DNA from: Chloropicon primus
Lineage: Eukaryota; Chlorophyta; Chloropicophyceae; Chloropicales; Chloropicaceae
Length of the DNA stretch: 64,000 bases
NCBI GenBank assembly: GCA_023205875.1
Contig: CP060765.1
Span: 1 to 64,000, forward strand
Direction of reading: 5' to 3'
Part shown: piece by piece, positions 1 through 9,383 of the stretch
Layout: the number at the start of each line of letters is the position of its first letter
Position numbering within the stretch: the first letter of the stretch is position 1
Made by a program: the position numbers and the translations under genes
The notes under the pieces: generated by a model
Seen by the model: only the letters and a program-made list of their open reading frames with translations
What the model was told of the DNA's origin: nothing
Database searches by the model: none

Positions 1-590
1 AACCTAAAACCTAAAACCTAAAACCTAAAACCTAAAACCTAAAACCCAAAACCTAAAAACCTAAAACCTAAAAACCTAAAACCTAAAACCTAAAACCTAA
101 AACCTAAAACCTAAAACCTAAAACCTAAAACCTAAAACCTAAAACCTAAAACCTAAAACCTAAAACCTAAAAACCTAAAACCTAAAAACCTAAAACCTAA
201 AACCTAAAACCTAAAACCTAAAACCTAAAACCTAAAACCTAAAAACCTAAAACCTAAAAACCTAAAACCTAAAACCTAAAACCTAAAACCTAAAACCTAA
301 AACCTAAAAACCTAAAACCTAAAACCTAAAACCTAAAAACCTAAAACCTAAAACCTAAAACCTAAAACCTAAAACCTAAAACCTAAAACCTAAAACCTAA
401 AACCTAAAACCTAAAACCTAAAACCTAAAACCTAAAACCTAAAACCTAAAACCTAAAACCTAAAACCTAAAACCTAAAACCTAAAACCTAAAACCTAAAA
501 CCTAAAACCTAAAACCTAAAACCTAAACCTAAAACCTAAAACCTAAAACCTAAACCTAAACCTAAAACCTAAACCTACAAGCCTAAACCT
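1..590. repeat. telomere, CCTAAAA repeat (G-strand TTTTAGG)
   Basis: Nearly uninterrupted array of the 7-mer CCTAAAA, so the G-rich strand would read TTTTAGG toward the chromosome end. Scattered 8-mer units (CCTAAAAA) occur through the distal part. Shorter CCTAAA units appear at the inner edge (about 525-590), where the array decays into unique sequence. The position at base 1 with the C-rich strand reading inward shows the window starts at a chromosome end. The unit differs from the common plant TTTAGGG and from the Chlamydomonas TTTTAGGG. Confidence 0.97.
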
Positions 591-592
591 AA

Positions 593-1100
593 GGAAGGAC
601 GACCTGGCCAAAGAAAGGAGCCGGGGAACAAAAGAAGCCTAAGAGAAAGACACCGTTGCATCATCCAAGCTTTCCGTGGTGCCTCCGAGCCACCGCGTTT
701 CCTAAAGGCTTGGGAGTCCTAAAACCTAACGCCTAAAAGGCCCTCTCGTGGGTCCGAAGTGCCTTGAGTAGGGTTTGCCCGAGGAAGGAAGGAAGGACGA
801 CCTGGCCAAGGAAAGGAGCCGGAGAACAAAAGAAGCCTAAGACAAACACACCGTCGCATCATCCAACCTTTCCGTTGTGCCTCCGAGTCACCGCGTTTCC
901 TAAAGGCTTGGGAGTCCTAAAACCTAACGCCTAAAAGGCCCTCTCGTGGGTCCGAAGTGCCTTGAGTAGGGTTTGCCCGAGGAAGGAAGGAAGGACGACC
1001 TGGCCAAGGAAAGGAGCCGGAGAACAAAAGAAGCCTAAGAGAAAGACACCGCCGCATCATACAAGCTTTCCGTGGTGCCTCCAGCCACCGCACTTTTTCT
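593..1100. repeat. subtelomeric 198-bp tandem repeat, about 2.6 copies
   Basis: The string GGAAGGACGACCTGG starts at 593, 791 and 989, giving a 198-bp period. The first two copies are complete; the third decays around 1085-1100. Each full unit carries a short telomere-like segment (CCTAAAACCTAACGCCTAAAAGG-like; 713-742 and 910-940) and AAGG-rich edges. The copies differ by only a few substitutions, suggesting recent homogenisation. No open frame suggests a protein. Confidence 0.92.
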
Positions 1101-2040
1101 TTCTGGTATAAGTTTTAAGTGTGATCTGGGTTTTAGTCAGCCCTAAACCAGGTCGCATAAGACGACGGATTCCAGCAGAAGAGTGGATCAGGGTAAGGTT
1201 TACGATTGGACCTCGTTATTCTCAGGTGCCCTAGATTGCACTCCGCCCGGAACAGGTCTCTCCATCACGGACTCCATTCACACAACATCATCATCATCCA
1301 TGGAGGGCTGTGGTTTGGGTTTTAGTGGTCCGACAGATGGATCTCTACAGGCTCAAGGACGACGGGAAGATACACCATATTCAACGAATGTCCGAAACGA
1401 AAATACAAGCCGCTTCTGACAAAGTTTCACAGCCATCGGACACGAACTGGATCCGTCACTCCACTATTCGTACCAAAAAGTAGGCCCCCAAATGGACAAT
1501 AGTAGCAACAGAATCATATCATACACACCTACATTACACAATCAAGTCAGCATTTACCAAACCAAGAGGATCCAATCCACGAACAACTACCCACAATCAC
1601 ATCTACTTGCCTTCTCTCCTCTCCCACACGCCTGAATCGCCCAAGAACACCTCTCCTCCCTCGCCCCCCGGCAACGGTACGGGTGCGCCGGCCACTTCCC
1701 ACCACAGCTTGGCCTCTCCCGATCATCGGAAGGACGACAGAATGAAATAAGGCCCAATCCATGCGCGCACAACACCACCTTGTTTTCCTCTGCCGCCCAC
1801 AATGCCTCCTCCTGCCAGGACCTCACTGGTGTCCTTTCTTTCGCCCCAAGTGTCAAAAACATTTTCATGCACACGAGCAAAACGAAAAGCACAATCGCAT
1901 TACAAAAAGAAATCCCTAAAAACTAACCACAGAAAGGCATTACAATACACAAAAGAAACACATACACGTCCTTCGCCCTCCCTTCCCCATCATCCCCCCA
2001 AGCACCCAAAGAATTATGTCCTCCCACTGAAAATGCTGCT
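1101..2040. other. subtelomeric non-coding stretch
   Basis: About 940 bp between the tandem repeat and the first gene. It has short telomere-like remnants (GGGTTTTAGTCAGCCCTAAACC near 1130-1147; GGGTTTTAGTGG near 1317). The only open frames are short and low in complexity, and none resembles a known protein. The part next to 2040 is probably the 3' UTR of the leftward glycosyltransferase gene. Confidence 0.6.
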
Positions 2041-4353
2041 TTACCTCCGTCCGTCCTCAACACAGACATTTGACACACTGCTGCCGAACCCACCATCCTT
2101 TTGGGGTTTGTCCCGTACATCCAAGATGACTTTGGCAAACATGGTCCTTGCCAGCTTTTTCTGGACGTGGCTCTCTGATACCATTTGAGGGAGGAGGACT
2201 TTCATCCTCTTCCGGTGTCGGAACATCTGGATCCCAACGAAACCAACCAGGCCGAGCAAAGCGTATCCAACCAGGCTCACGACCACGCCATATGCTTTTT
2301 CAAGCTTCGTCTTCCTGCTGTAGCCAAATCGATAACGAGCAACCTCATTTCTGTACTTCTCAGAAGCAAGGAGCCATCGCTCGAACAATGGGTCGTTGTC
2401 GTAAACATTGAGCAGCAGACCTACCATGTTAAGCTCAAGGCCACTAGGCCGCTGTTCTGGCAGGTCTTCTGCCTGGCAAGGACATGCCGGGCAAGGACAA
2501 TTGATGTCCTCGCCCCCTTCGTCCTCTTTTTCTATTTTCCTTGTGTCCAAATGTTCTGACACAACGGGAACGAGCGAGCAAGCGGGCTTCTCGGGGAGCA
2601 TGTGAGCAGCGGCGCTACACCACATCAAATCCGGTCCCCAAGAGAGCGTCTGATCCAGGAATTCATCAGTCAAAACACCTTCAAAGAACCATGCTGCAAA
2701 GTCGCCTTCTAGCAAAGCAAAATACTGCTCGATGAACCCGGAGGCAAGCGGTTCAACGGATTCGAAGTCTGTGGCATTTGCCGCCGATTTCCAGTACCTG
2801 GCCTCGTGCAGTTGGTACCACTGTCGACCAGGAGCCTTCCGTCTCCTCCAATTCATGAGCGACTCGCCAACCGCCTCCCTCAGCGGTCCGGATATTACGG
2901 ACCCTCCTTTCTTTTCCATAAAGGCGTTCCAAGGAAACCCAGCGATTCTCATATCTGCGTCTTTCATCAGAACGTAATCGTACTCTCCCATTTGCCGCAC
3001 CAGGGGCTTCATGAATGCGTACTTGTTGAACCTGGCAGAGCTGCTCGTGTATCGGACCATGGGCTCCAGATCACCTCGCTCCACCAGCCCCCGAAGCTTC
3101 TCAGCAAAGGCCGTCTTCAGATTTGTTCTCACGACAAAGTTCACCTTCCACTTGCTGCATGGGTTCCACTGTGAGAGGGCTCGCATGTCGGACTCAAGTG
3201 TCGCAATGTCGTCGTTCAGCTGCTCTTCTGTCTTTATCAGACAGTTCGAAAGGACAAGGATGCACTCTTTTCTGGGTGTGATCCGCGCCATGTCCACGTT
3301 CGAGGCTTGAAGCAAAGCCGTGATTTTGTTATTCACGTCCGCTGATTCGACTGTCGAGTCAACGTCGTAGTCGTGTTGAATGCCCAGCGTTCTGGTAGCA
3401 GTGTAAGTCCTTCCAGCAAGAGCGTAGAGCAACTCATCTGCAATCACCATGTCGTCACCAAAGTACCAATCAGCAGAAGCATCGCTCTGCACCCCGCGCA
3501 AGATCCTCTCTATGCCCTCCCGGTTGACCATGTACGCCTGAGTTCCCCAGTGTCCAGGCATCCAGCTGATCCAAGGGTCTTGGTAATGGAAAGACGCGTT
3601 CACCACCACGGGATTGTTGGTGTACCACTGCAGTACTGTCCAGTCCGGAGGAGCCATAGCTGCGTACCACTCCCAAGTCTCCAGGAAGCTTGCCGGTACA
3701 GAAACGTCGTCTTCGAGGATCAGGGCAAGCTCAGAATTGTCGTCGTACGCTCTCTTGATTGCTGTCAGGTGAGACAAGGCGCAAGCAAACTGACCCTCGG
3801 TGTACTCGTTCCTGAGATTCAACTCCCGGGTCTCCTCCTCGGCGCCCGGCGGTGCGGCGGCAAGGCCTTCCTTCAGCTCGACGCGCCCGAGCCGAAGCAT
3901 GTCTCTGACTGCCTCCGCATCAATGCCTGGAACCCGAGTGGATCTGACAGTCGGAAAAGACGCCGCAGCGGACTTGAGCATGGTTTCCATGCTTGCTCTT
4001 CTCCCCACAGACTCGTCCAGGTTGATCCAGTAGATGTCCAGACCACCCCTCTGTGGACTCCGCGACGCGATACGTTGCCGACTGCCTTCGCCACCACGGG
4101 CTTCCTCGTCGACGGCGGGCTGCGCACTGAGCGCCACGCCTGGCCCCGTCCAAAGACTCCGGGACGGCCAGACCTCGTCGCCGTTGTTGCTGTTCCCCTT
4201 CCCCTTCCCCTTGCCCTTCCCCCGCTCCTCTAACGCGTTGCCGGGCCCGTGAACGCCCCACAGAACAAGCGGCAAGGACAAGAGCACGCAAAGAAAGCAC
4301 GCACCGAGCAAGACCTTACGCGTCCTCGTGCCGCGCATCGTGGCACGTCTCAT
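2041..4353 (-). CDS. GT25-family glycosyltransferase fused to a second glycosyltransferase-like domain
   Basis: 770 residues, ATG at 4353. A short cytosolic basic tail is followed by a signal-anchor helix (about residues 14-33) and a low-complexity stem (GKGKGKGKG), typical of a type II Golgi enzyme. Residues ~104-340 match family 25 (LPS/procollagen galactosyltransferase type): opening YWINLDESVGRR, ALILEDDV at 210-217 and GTQAYMVNREG near 270. Residues ~360-600 form a second unit with KDADMRI (464-470), a DxD-like metal/nucleotide-sugar site, and a tryptophan-rich SWGPDLMWC segment reminiscent of DUF707-type transferases. A second hydrophobic helix lies near residues 688-711 before a basic tail. 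It probably adds sugars to secreted glycans; donor and acceptor cannot be told. The GT25 assignment is firm, the second domain tentative. Confidence 0.85.
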   Translation of the reverse strand: MRRATMRGTRTRKVLLGACFLCVLLSLPLVLWGVHGPGNALEERGKGKGKGKGNSNNGDEVWPSRSLWTGPGVALSAQPAVDEEARGGEGSRQRIASRSPQRGGLDIYWINLDESVGRRASMETMLKSAAASFPTVRSTRVPGIDAEAVRDMLRLGRVELKEGLAAAPPGAEEETRELNLRNEYTEGQFACALSHLTAIKRAYDDNSELALILEDDVSVPASFLETWEWYAAMAPPDWTVLQWYTNNPVVVNASFHYQDPWISWMPGHWGTQAYMVNREGIERILRGVQSDASADWYFGDDMVIADELLYALAGRTYTATRTLGIQHDYDVDSTVESADVNNKITALLQASNVDMARITPRKECILVLSNCLIKTEEQLNDDIATLESDMRALSQWNPCSKWKVNFVVRTNLKTAFAEKLRGLVERGDLEPMVRYTSSSARFNKYAFMKPLVRQMGEYDYVLMKDADMRIAGFPWNAFMEKKGGSVISGPLREAVGESLMNWRRRKAPGRQWYQLHEARYWKSAANATDFESVEPLASGFIEQYFALLEGDFAAWFFEGVLTDEFLDQTLSWGPDLMWCSAAAHMLPEKPACSLVPVVSEHLDTRKIEKEDEGGEDINCPCPACPCQAEDLPEQRPSGLELNMVGLLLNVYDNDPLFERWLLASEKYRNEVARYRFGYSRKTKLEKAYGVVVSLVGYALLGLVGFVGIQMFRHRKRMKVLLPQMVSESHVQKKLARTMFAKVILDVRDKPQKDGGFGSSVSNVCVEDGRR

Positions 4354-4613
4354 CGAGACCTACGTACGTCTTCCCCCTTCGTCGGCAGGCTGCCGACGAG
4401 TAACGCTCGCCCTCGCTCCTTCAAAGGCGGGGGTTTCGGCCGTTCCATTCCAATCCCACTCTGGTGGGGCGATACGGTAGGATCACGAGAAGGGGGGGGG
4501 GGTGGGGCGGGCGCGTCAGGAAGTGCGAGGCTAAGCTCAGTTGAAAACATATGGAGAGTATACATATCGAGCAACGTAAGGCCCTAACTTAGTGGCACTA
4601 AGCGGCAGCTAAG
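4354..4613. other. spacer with G-run between GT25 and sulfotransferase genes
   Basis: A 260-bp gap holding the 5' flank of the GT25 gene and the 3' flank of the leftward sulfotransferase gene. A run of nine or more G residues interrupted by T sits near 4492-4505. No coding signal is seen. Confidence 0.5.
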
Positions 4614-5639
4614 TTAATTGCAGCACTGGAGCCCAATCTCGTCAACGAGATGTCTGCAAGTTGGCTCTGCGTCAATGGCAGCCTCGACGGCGCTGCTGCA
4701 GGCGCCGCACTCTCTTCTCGAGCGTTTAGTACCGAATGCTTTCCTATTCTCTCGTTCCGCAACCTCGTCGTTTGTCACAAAGTTCTCGTTCACTAACTTT
4801 TCCAAAGCATTCCTGTCCGACTTGACCCCCATGAAATTGTGAACCTTAAGGATGACATTGAGAGTGTCGGTCACAAGGTCCTGGTATCGCACCACGAGGT
4901 ATCGTCCCTCGTATTGATTAGCATCTCCATCGCCCATAATCGCATCGTGGTTCGTCTTAGTCTCCGCACAAAGCTCGTGCAATCCCGGGTACGAACTCCA
5001 TTGGAGAAGGTGCTTAATTTTGTTGATGCTTTCATACACCTCGTGCGGGTGGCGGATGAGGTGGATAATGCGCAGGTTCTCGTACCGATCCAGAGCATAT
5101 TTCATCGCCGTCTCCATTCTAATGACCTTGGTGCCAACAATGGGAGCATGCCGGCAAGCACTATCAAACGCCCCAAGGATCTCCGCGGGCCTTGCCGACT
5201 TGAGGATCTCCTCGGGCCTTGCCGACTTGAGGTCGTTGGGAAGGTGAAGCCAGCTCGGCAGACCCTCTACGAACATTCTGATGAGGAACCAGTCCGAGGC
5301 CACCTTGGGGGGGATGTCTGACTTCGCCATGGTCTCGTACGCCTCGCAATCGAACAACATAGCCATGATATTATCCGTTTTCTCGACGGGAGTTCCCGTC
5401 GCGTTCTTGAAGGGCCAGAGTGGCTCATCAAAGTACACGAACCCTTCGACCGAGCGAAAGAACAACGACTCCGCCACCGTCGATCCAGAACGCCCGTGCG
5501 ACGCCAGAACCACAACCTCCCTATTCGCGTAGCCTTTCACCGCGCTTTCGGAGGGACCAGCCTGCAACGCACGTGGCCGGCCCTCCTTGCCGCTAAAGGA
5601 AGCGAACCCCCAATAGCTGTGCAGCAAAAACAGGCACAT
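4614..5639 (-). CDS. Golgi-type carbohydrate sulfotransferase
   Basis: 341 residues from the first ATG at 5639. It carries the two PAPS-binding motifs of the sulfotransferase superfamily: the 5'-phosphosulfate loop SHGRSGST and the 3'-phosphate motif IIHLIRHPHEVYES, plus a conserved RYLVVRYQDLV segment. It should transfer sulfate from PAPS to a sugar hydroxyl of a Golgi-processed glycan. The membrane anchor at the N-terminus (FLLHSYWGFASF) is short. The frame stays open 39 nt upstream to a GTG at 5678 and would extend the hydrophobic stretch (LLWVLISCMCLFLL), so the real start may lie in an unseen 5' exon. Residues near 5160-5230 contain a small in-frame duplication (LKSARPEEI / LKSARPAEI). 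It shares orientation with the GT25 and transporter genes on either side. Confidence 0.85.
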   Translation of the reverse strand: MCLFLLHSYWGFASFSGKEGRPRALQAGPSESAVKGYANREVVVLASHGRSGSTVAESLFFRSVEGFVYFDEPLWPFKNATGTPVEKTDNIMAMLFDCEAYETMAKSDIPPKVASDWFLIRMFVEGLPSWLHLPNDLKSARPEEILKSARPAEILGAFDSACRHAPIVGTKVIRMETAMKYALDRYENLRIIHLIRHPHEVYESINKIKHLLQWSSYPGLHELCAETKTNHDAIMGDGDANQYEGRYLVVRYQDLVTDTLNVILKVHNFMGVKSDRNALEKLVNENFVTNDEVAERENRKAFGTKRSRRECGACSSAVEAAIDAEPTCRHLVDEIGLQCCN

Positions 5640-5904
5640 GCATGAAATCAAAACCCAAAGCAACCTTTCCGAAACCACCCTAAAATCCTTCCTAACCCCT
5701 CACATCCCTGCTTGTGCGATGCCGTCAACGTCACGTCACTATCGAATCAAGCCAAAGCGCTCCCGTCGCCTTCAGCCGTTTGGTTTTACCTTCGCTCGCC
5801 CCAGGTAGGAGATGACATCGTTTGGTTTGGGTGTCCAAAGAGGGACGGAGGTGTTAAGACCTGCTTCTATTCTGTAGTACACGTCGTATTTCAAAACAAA
5901 ACAA

Positions 5905-7056
5905 TCAAGCTTCCTGCCGGGGCGCGGTTCTCGGCGGTGTGTCAAGGATGCGGAAATAGTTGTACAGTGCGACCCCGCTGATGACCATGAGGATGCCGCC
6001 CACGCTCGAGGCAACCACCGCGTTGCCAAAGTACAGGATGCTGATGAAGATCATGAGCGTGCGCTTCAATGTGTTTGCGACGCTCTGCGTGACGGGGGAC
6101 ACGAGGGCCATCGTGCAGTACGCCGACACGGACTGCATGTGGAAGAACACCGCGCAAATGAGCACGTAAGCCGACACCTCCCAGCCAGCAGGTTTTGCTT
6201 CCGCTGTCGCTTCCAAGCTCGCGGATCTCTTGAGTTGCCACAGCATCACTGGCAGCTGGAAGAACGACCCCGCAACGGAGGTGAAGAACTGAAGTTGCAC
6301 CGGAGTCACGAGCGATTCCATCATCTTCTTCGAGAAGATGTTCTGGATGCAATCCAAAAAGGTGTTCAAGAGCGCCGCAAGGAAGCCCACCACGTGGAAG
6401 CTTATCTCGCTCGAGGCGCACAAGATGAGCCCGCCCATCACGGGAAAGAGAGACAGGAACACGGGAAGGGAGGTCCGCTCGCCCAGAATCAGCCAAGCGA
6501 ACAGCACGGTCGCCAAAGGGGCCGAGGCTTTGATCGTCTCCGTGAAGCTCGCAGCCACGTAGGAGAGACTGACCAGCCCGAGGACGACCGTGCTGACTCG
6601 GAGAGCCCCAAGAAGAACCATGTAATTCCAAAATTGAGGCTTCCGCATCAACTTCCCCACGGAGGAGTCGAGCTGCTGGTCAGACTGGTCCCCCTCCGGC
6701 CAATCGCTGCGCTCCTCTTCCGTCCTTCCCCTGGGACTCTCCTCGTCCCCAATGGGGTAACTGGACCTCTTCCGCTTGATTCTCGCGTTCTTCCACAGCT
6801 TGATCCTCCTCGCTTCGGGGCCAAGGACCTTGATGGCCCCAAACAAGGCCGTCACCGACATCTGCACCAGCCCTATTCCGACGGGGGTGCACCCCTTCTC
6901 GGAAAGCAGCGTCTTCACCATGAGGAGGTTTACCAGGGAGCACACGTACCAGGTGGACAGCCAGAACGAGACCTGGGCGACATACTTCCACTCCTCTCTG
7001 CTCCTCGCACGAGGCAACCTGTCGAGGCAAAGGAGCCCCATGCAATTAAGCCCCAT
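5905..7056 (-). CDS. SLC35E2-like nucleotide-sugar/triose-phosphate transporter family protein
   Basis: 383 residues from ATG at 7056. About ten hydrophobic helices in the drug/metabolite transporter fold. Signature stretches typical of the TPT family are AASFTETIKASAPL, LILGERTSLPVF, LSLFPVMGGLILC and SPVTQSVANTLKR, closest in my memory to SLC35E2 and its plant relatives. A charged loop (KRKRSSYPIGDEESPRG) sits between early helices. It is expected in Golgi or plastid membranes exchanging a sugar nucleotide or phosphorylated metabolite for phosphate; the substrate is unknown. The frame continues upstream to a TTG at 7356 through a Ser/Gly-Arg low-complexity stretch, but the ATG at 7056 is preferred and leaves a normal promoter gap to the divergent exostosin gene. 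Confidence 0.85.
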   Translation of the reverse strand: MGLNCMGLLCLDRLPRARSREEWKYVAQVSFWLSTWYVCSLVNLLMVKTLLSEKGCTPVGIGLVQMSVTALFGAIKVLGPEARRIKLWKNARIKRKRSSYPIGDEESPRGRTEEERSDWPEGDQSDQQLDSSVGKLMRKPQFWNYMVLLGALRVSTVVLGLVSLSYVAASFTETIKASAPLATVLFAWLILGERTSLPVFLSLFPVMGGLILCASSEISFHVVGFLAALLNTFLDCIQNIFSKKMMESLVTPVQLQFFTSVAGSFFQLPVMLWQLKRSASLEATAEAKPAGWEVSAYVLICAVFFHMQSVSAYCTMALVSPVTQSVANTLKRTLMIFISILYFGNAVVASSVGGILMVISGVALYNYFRILDTPPRTAPRQEA

Positions 7057-7403
7057 CCTCCCCTTGTCTCGTCTCGTTCGTTCCCGCGCGATGCCACGAC
7101 CCACGTCTCTCCAAGTTCTCCCCCGGGCGTTCCTTTCGCTCCCTCTCCCTCTCCCTCTCCCTCTCCCTCTCCCCTCCTCTCCCTCGCTGCCGCCGGGCGT
7201 TACCAGCGGGGCGCCCGTGGAGCGACGAGAATTGAGAATGAGAGTGAGATCCAATGCCCCCTCTGGCTGGCTGCTGGCCGACGAAGAGGAAGAGGAAGAG
7301 GAAGGCGGAGGGCGAGGGGGGTAGGAGGACGAGGACGAGGACGAGGACGAGGACAAGAACGTAACGCTGGACGGTGGGCGCTGGGCTAACTCGAGGAGAG
7401 GAG
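7057..7403. promoter_or_regulatory. divergent promoter region with (CTCCCT)n tract
   Basis: A 347-bp gap between the leftward transporter (ATG 7056) and rightward exostosin gene (ATG 7404). It holds a polypyrimidine hexamer tract (about 7138-7180) and a GAGGAC-type repeat (about 7322-7350). No specific factor site is recognised. Confidence 0.5.
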
Positions 7404-8822
7404 ATGGGGAGCGGTGGCTGGGTCCGGGGGAGGAGGAGGCGGATCGCAGCCGCGTCGGTTTTGGCTCTCGTGCTCTTGGCGGCGCTCCTGGTGGTCTTTC
7501 ACGCCGAGGACTCCATGGCGAAGAGGGGAGGGGCGAGGCTTGAGTGGGTCTCGACGACGTTGGAAGACCAACCTGCAGTGCGCTTCTTCCTCTACGAGGA
7601 CGTGCTCGAGGACTTTACCGCGCACTGCGAGATCAAGGACCGTTACGCCGCCAAGGGAGCCGAGGCGCTCTGGATCGAGCAGCTCGTCGACCACCCCTGG
7701 CGGACGCGCGACCCGGAGACGGCCGACCTCTTCGTGATCCCGGCGAACTTCTACGCGGCTCACACGGGTTGGTGCCGGAAGACGCCCGAGGAGTTCCTGC
7801 GGACGACGTCCCGGACGCTGGAGGGCAGCGATTGGTTCCACAGGTCGGCAGGGAGGGACCACGTCATCCTCAGCACATACTTCGAGTCGTGGCGCCAGAT
7901 CGAGAGGCTTCCCAAGTTCAGGAACATGATCTGGCTCTCCAGGATGTCGGGCGGGTGGACGTGGCATCACCCCAAGGCGCGGTGCGCGGTCGCGGTGATG
8001 CATAACGGCCCTCCGCCGCGACCGAGGCGCGACCGGAATGCCACGCACCGGCACACCCTCTTCTTCGTTGGCCAGGCGGACGCAAGGCGGGCATACCGGC
8101 TCCGCGTGGCGACGATCAAGTCCTTGGGCGACGTTGACGGGGGCCGGGGCGACAACTTTGTCGTCGGGACCAACCCTGGCGGCAAGGTCGACCCTGAGAA
8201 GAAGTTTGGAATCCCGTACTGTGAGTCGAGTCAGTCGACCGGTTGCTACTTGGCGGTGCGTCTCACCCACAAGAGATTCATGAAGGAGCTCACAGGCAGC
8301 CGGTGGAACTTGTTCGTCGGCGGAGACGATCCTGGGAGTGCCCGGTTCGCGGAGGTGAGTCTCTCTCTTGTTCACATCGTTTTCATGTCATCAAGCACTG
8401 ACTGACTCCTTTCACTTGGTGTCAAGGCGGCCTCCGTGGGGGTTCCGAGCATCATTATCAGCCCCGGAGTCGAGTCTTACCTCAGTTTCAAGGACCGCAT
8501 CCCGTGGAGAAACTTCACCGTGATCGTTGACCCTTCCTCTTTCCTGGCTCATCCCAAGGAAACCATTGGGGAAGTGCTGAGGAGATACGACGACGACGAG
8601 ACGAGGGATCGGATGGTGGCACTACAGGACCAGTACTCGCGGGAGTTCCTGTGGGGCCACCCGGAGAGCAGGGTCGCCACCAACGCCCTCGCCGAGGCAG
8701 CACGCGAGTGCCTGTTCAGCGACAATCAAAAGCGATTCCATTCGTATCCCTTCGCTCTCCAAATCTACCTTTTTGTCTTCATCATGATCATAATCCTCGC
8801 CGCGATACCTTTTGGATTGTAG
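7404..8822 (+). CDS. exostosin-like glycosyltransferase (GT47), two exons
   Basis: 448 residues. Exon 1 is 7404-8354 and exon 2 is 8427-8822, joined across a 72-bp phase-0 intron (GTGAGT...AAG, branch-like CTGAC). An Arg-rich tail and signal-anchor helix (VLALVLLAALLVVF) open the protein. The body follows the exostosin pattern: VRFFLYEDV, ETADLFVIPANFYA, a GRDHVILSTYFESW stretch, RHTLFFVGQADARR, and after the intron AASVGVPSIIISPGVES with a PWRNFTVIVD segment, where family members bind the nucleotide sugar. Unusually, the extreme C-terminus is a second hydrophobic helix (LQIYLFVFIMIIILAAIPFGL-like, split by F). It probably elongates a wall or extracellular glycan in the Golgi, matching the three neighbouring glycan genes. 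AATAAA at about 8891 is a plausible poly(A) signal. Confidence 0.88.
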
Positions 8823-9383
8823 TCTACCCTAAACAACACAGGCACAGGCAGGCCTTCTCCCCCTTGCCTTGCCTTCCTTCCCTGCAAGACAATAAAGAAA
8901 GAGGAGGAGTAGGAGGAGTAGGCGGGTGATGCTTGGTGGTAAGTAAACGGCGGATGACCCGGTGTCCCCCCTTGCCTTGCCTGTCCTTCCCTGCAAGACA
9001 ATACAAGACAAAAGAGAGAGAGACAGAAAGAGAGAGAGAAAGGAAGAAAGAAAGAAAGAAAGAAAGAGGAGTAGGAGTAGGAGTAGGAGTAGGAGTGGGC
9101 GGGTGATGCTCAGTTGTAAGTAAAGGTCCCCTTTCCTTTCCCTTTCCTTTCCTTGTCGTCCTCGTTGTCCGTCACGGGGATCCAGTGGATGACGAGATCT
9201 CCTCCGTGGAAGATCTCTGTAGATTTCCCTTGTTATTCCCCTTCCACCAATCGGAGGAGATGATTTCTCATTTTCCGGAGGAGGAGATAAGGCGAGCGCA
9301 AGGAGAGGAGAGAAGAGGGCGACCAACCACCACCATCACCGACACGAAACCAACACGTTAACCTCCTTGACTTGACTTGACTT
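8823..9383. repeat. intergenic stretch with a duplicated ~90-150 bp segment
   Basis: Between exostosin and psbQ. A segment beginning CCTTGCCTTGCCT, containing CCTTCCCTGCAAGACAATA, AG-rich and GAGTAG repeats and ending GGCGGGTGATGCT...GTAAGTAAA occurs twice (about 8866-8947 and 8968-9123). The second copy is lengthened by GAAA and GTAGGA microsatellite expansion. It probably covers the exostosin 3' UTR and the psbQ promoter. Confidence 0.7.

Noticed and set aside
1183-1419. 78-residue open frame next to the subtelomeric repeat
   Set aside because: GTG start, low-complexity Ser run, no recognisable domain and beside repeats; no support for a gene.
2340-2385. AAGGAGCCATCGCTCGAAC resembling the dispersed leader element
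   Set aside because: Lies inside conserved coding sequence of the GT25 gene and the match does not extend; probably coincidence.
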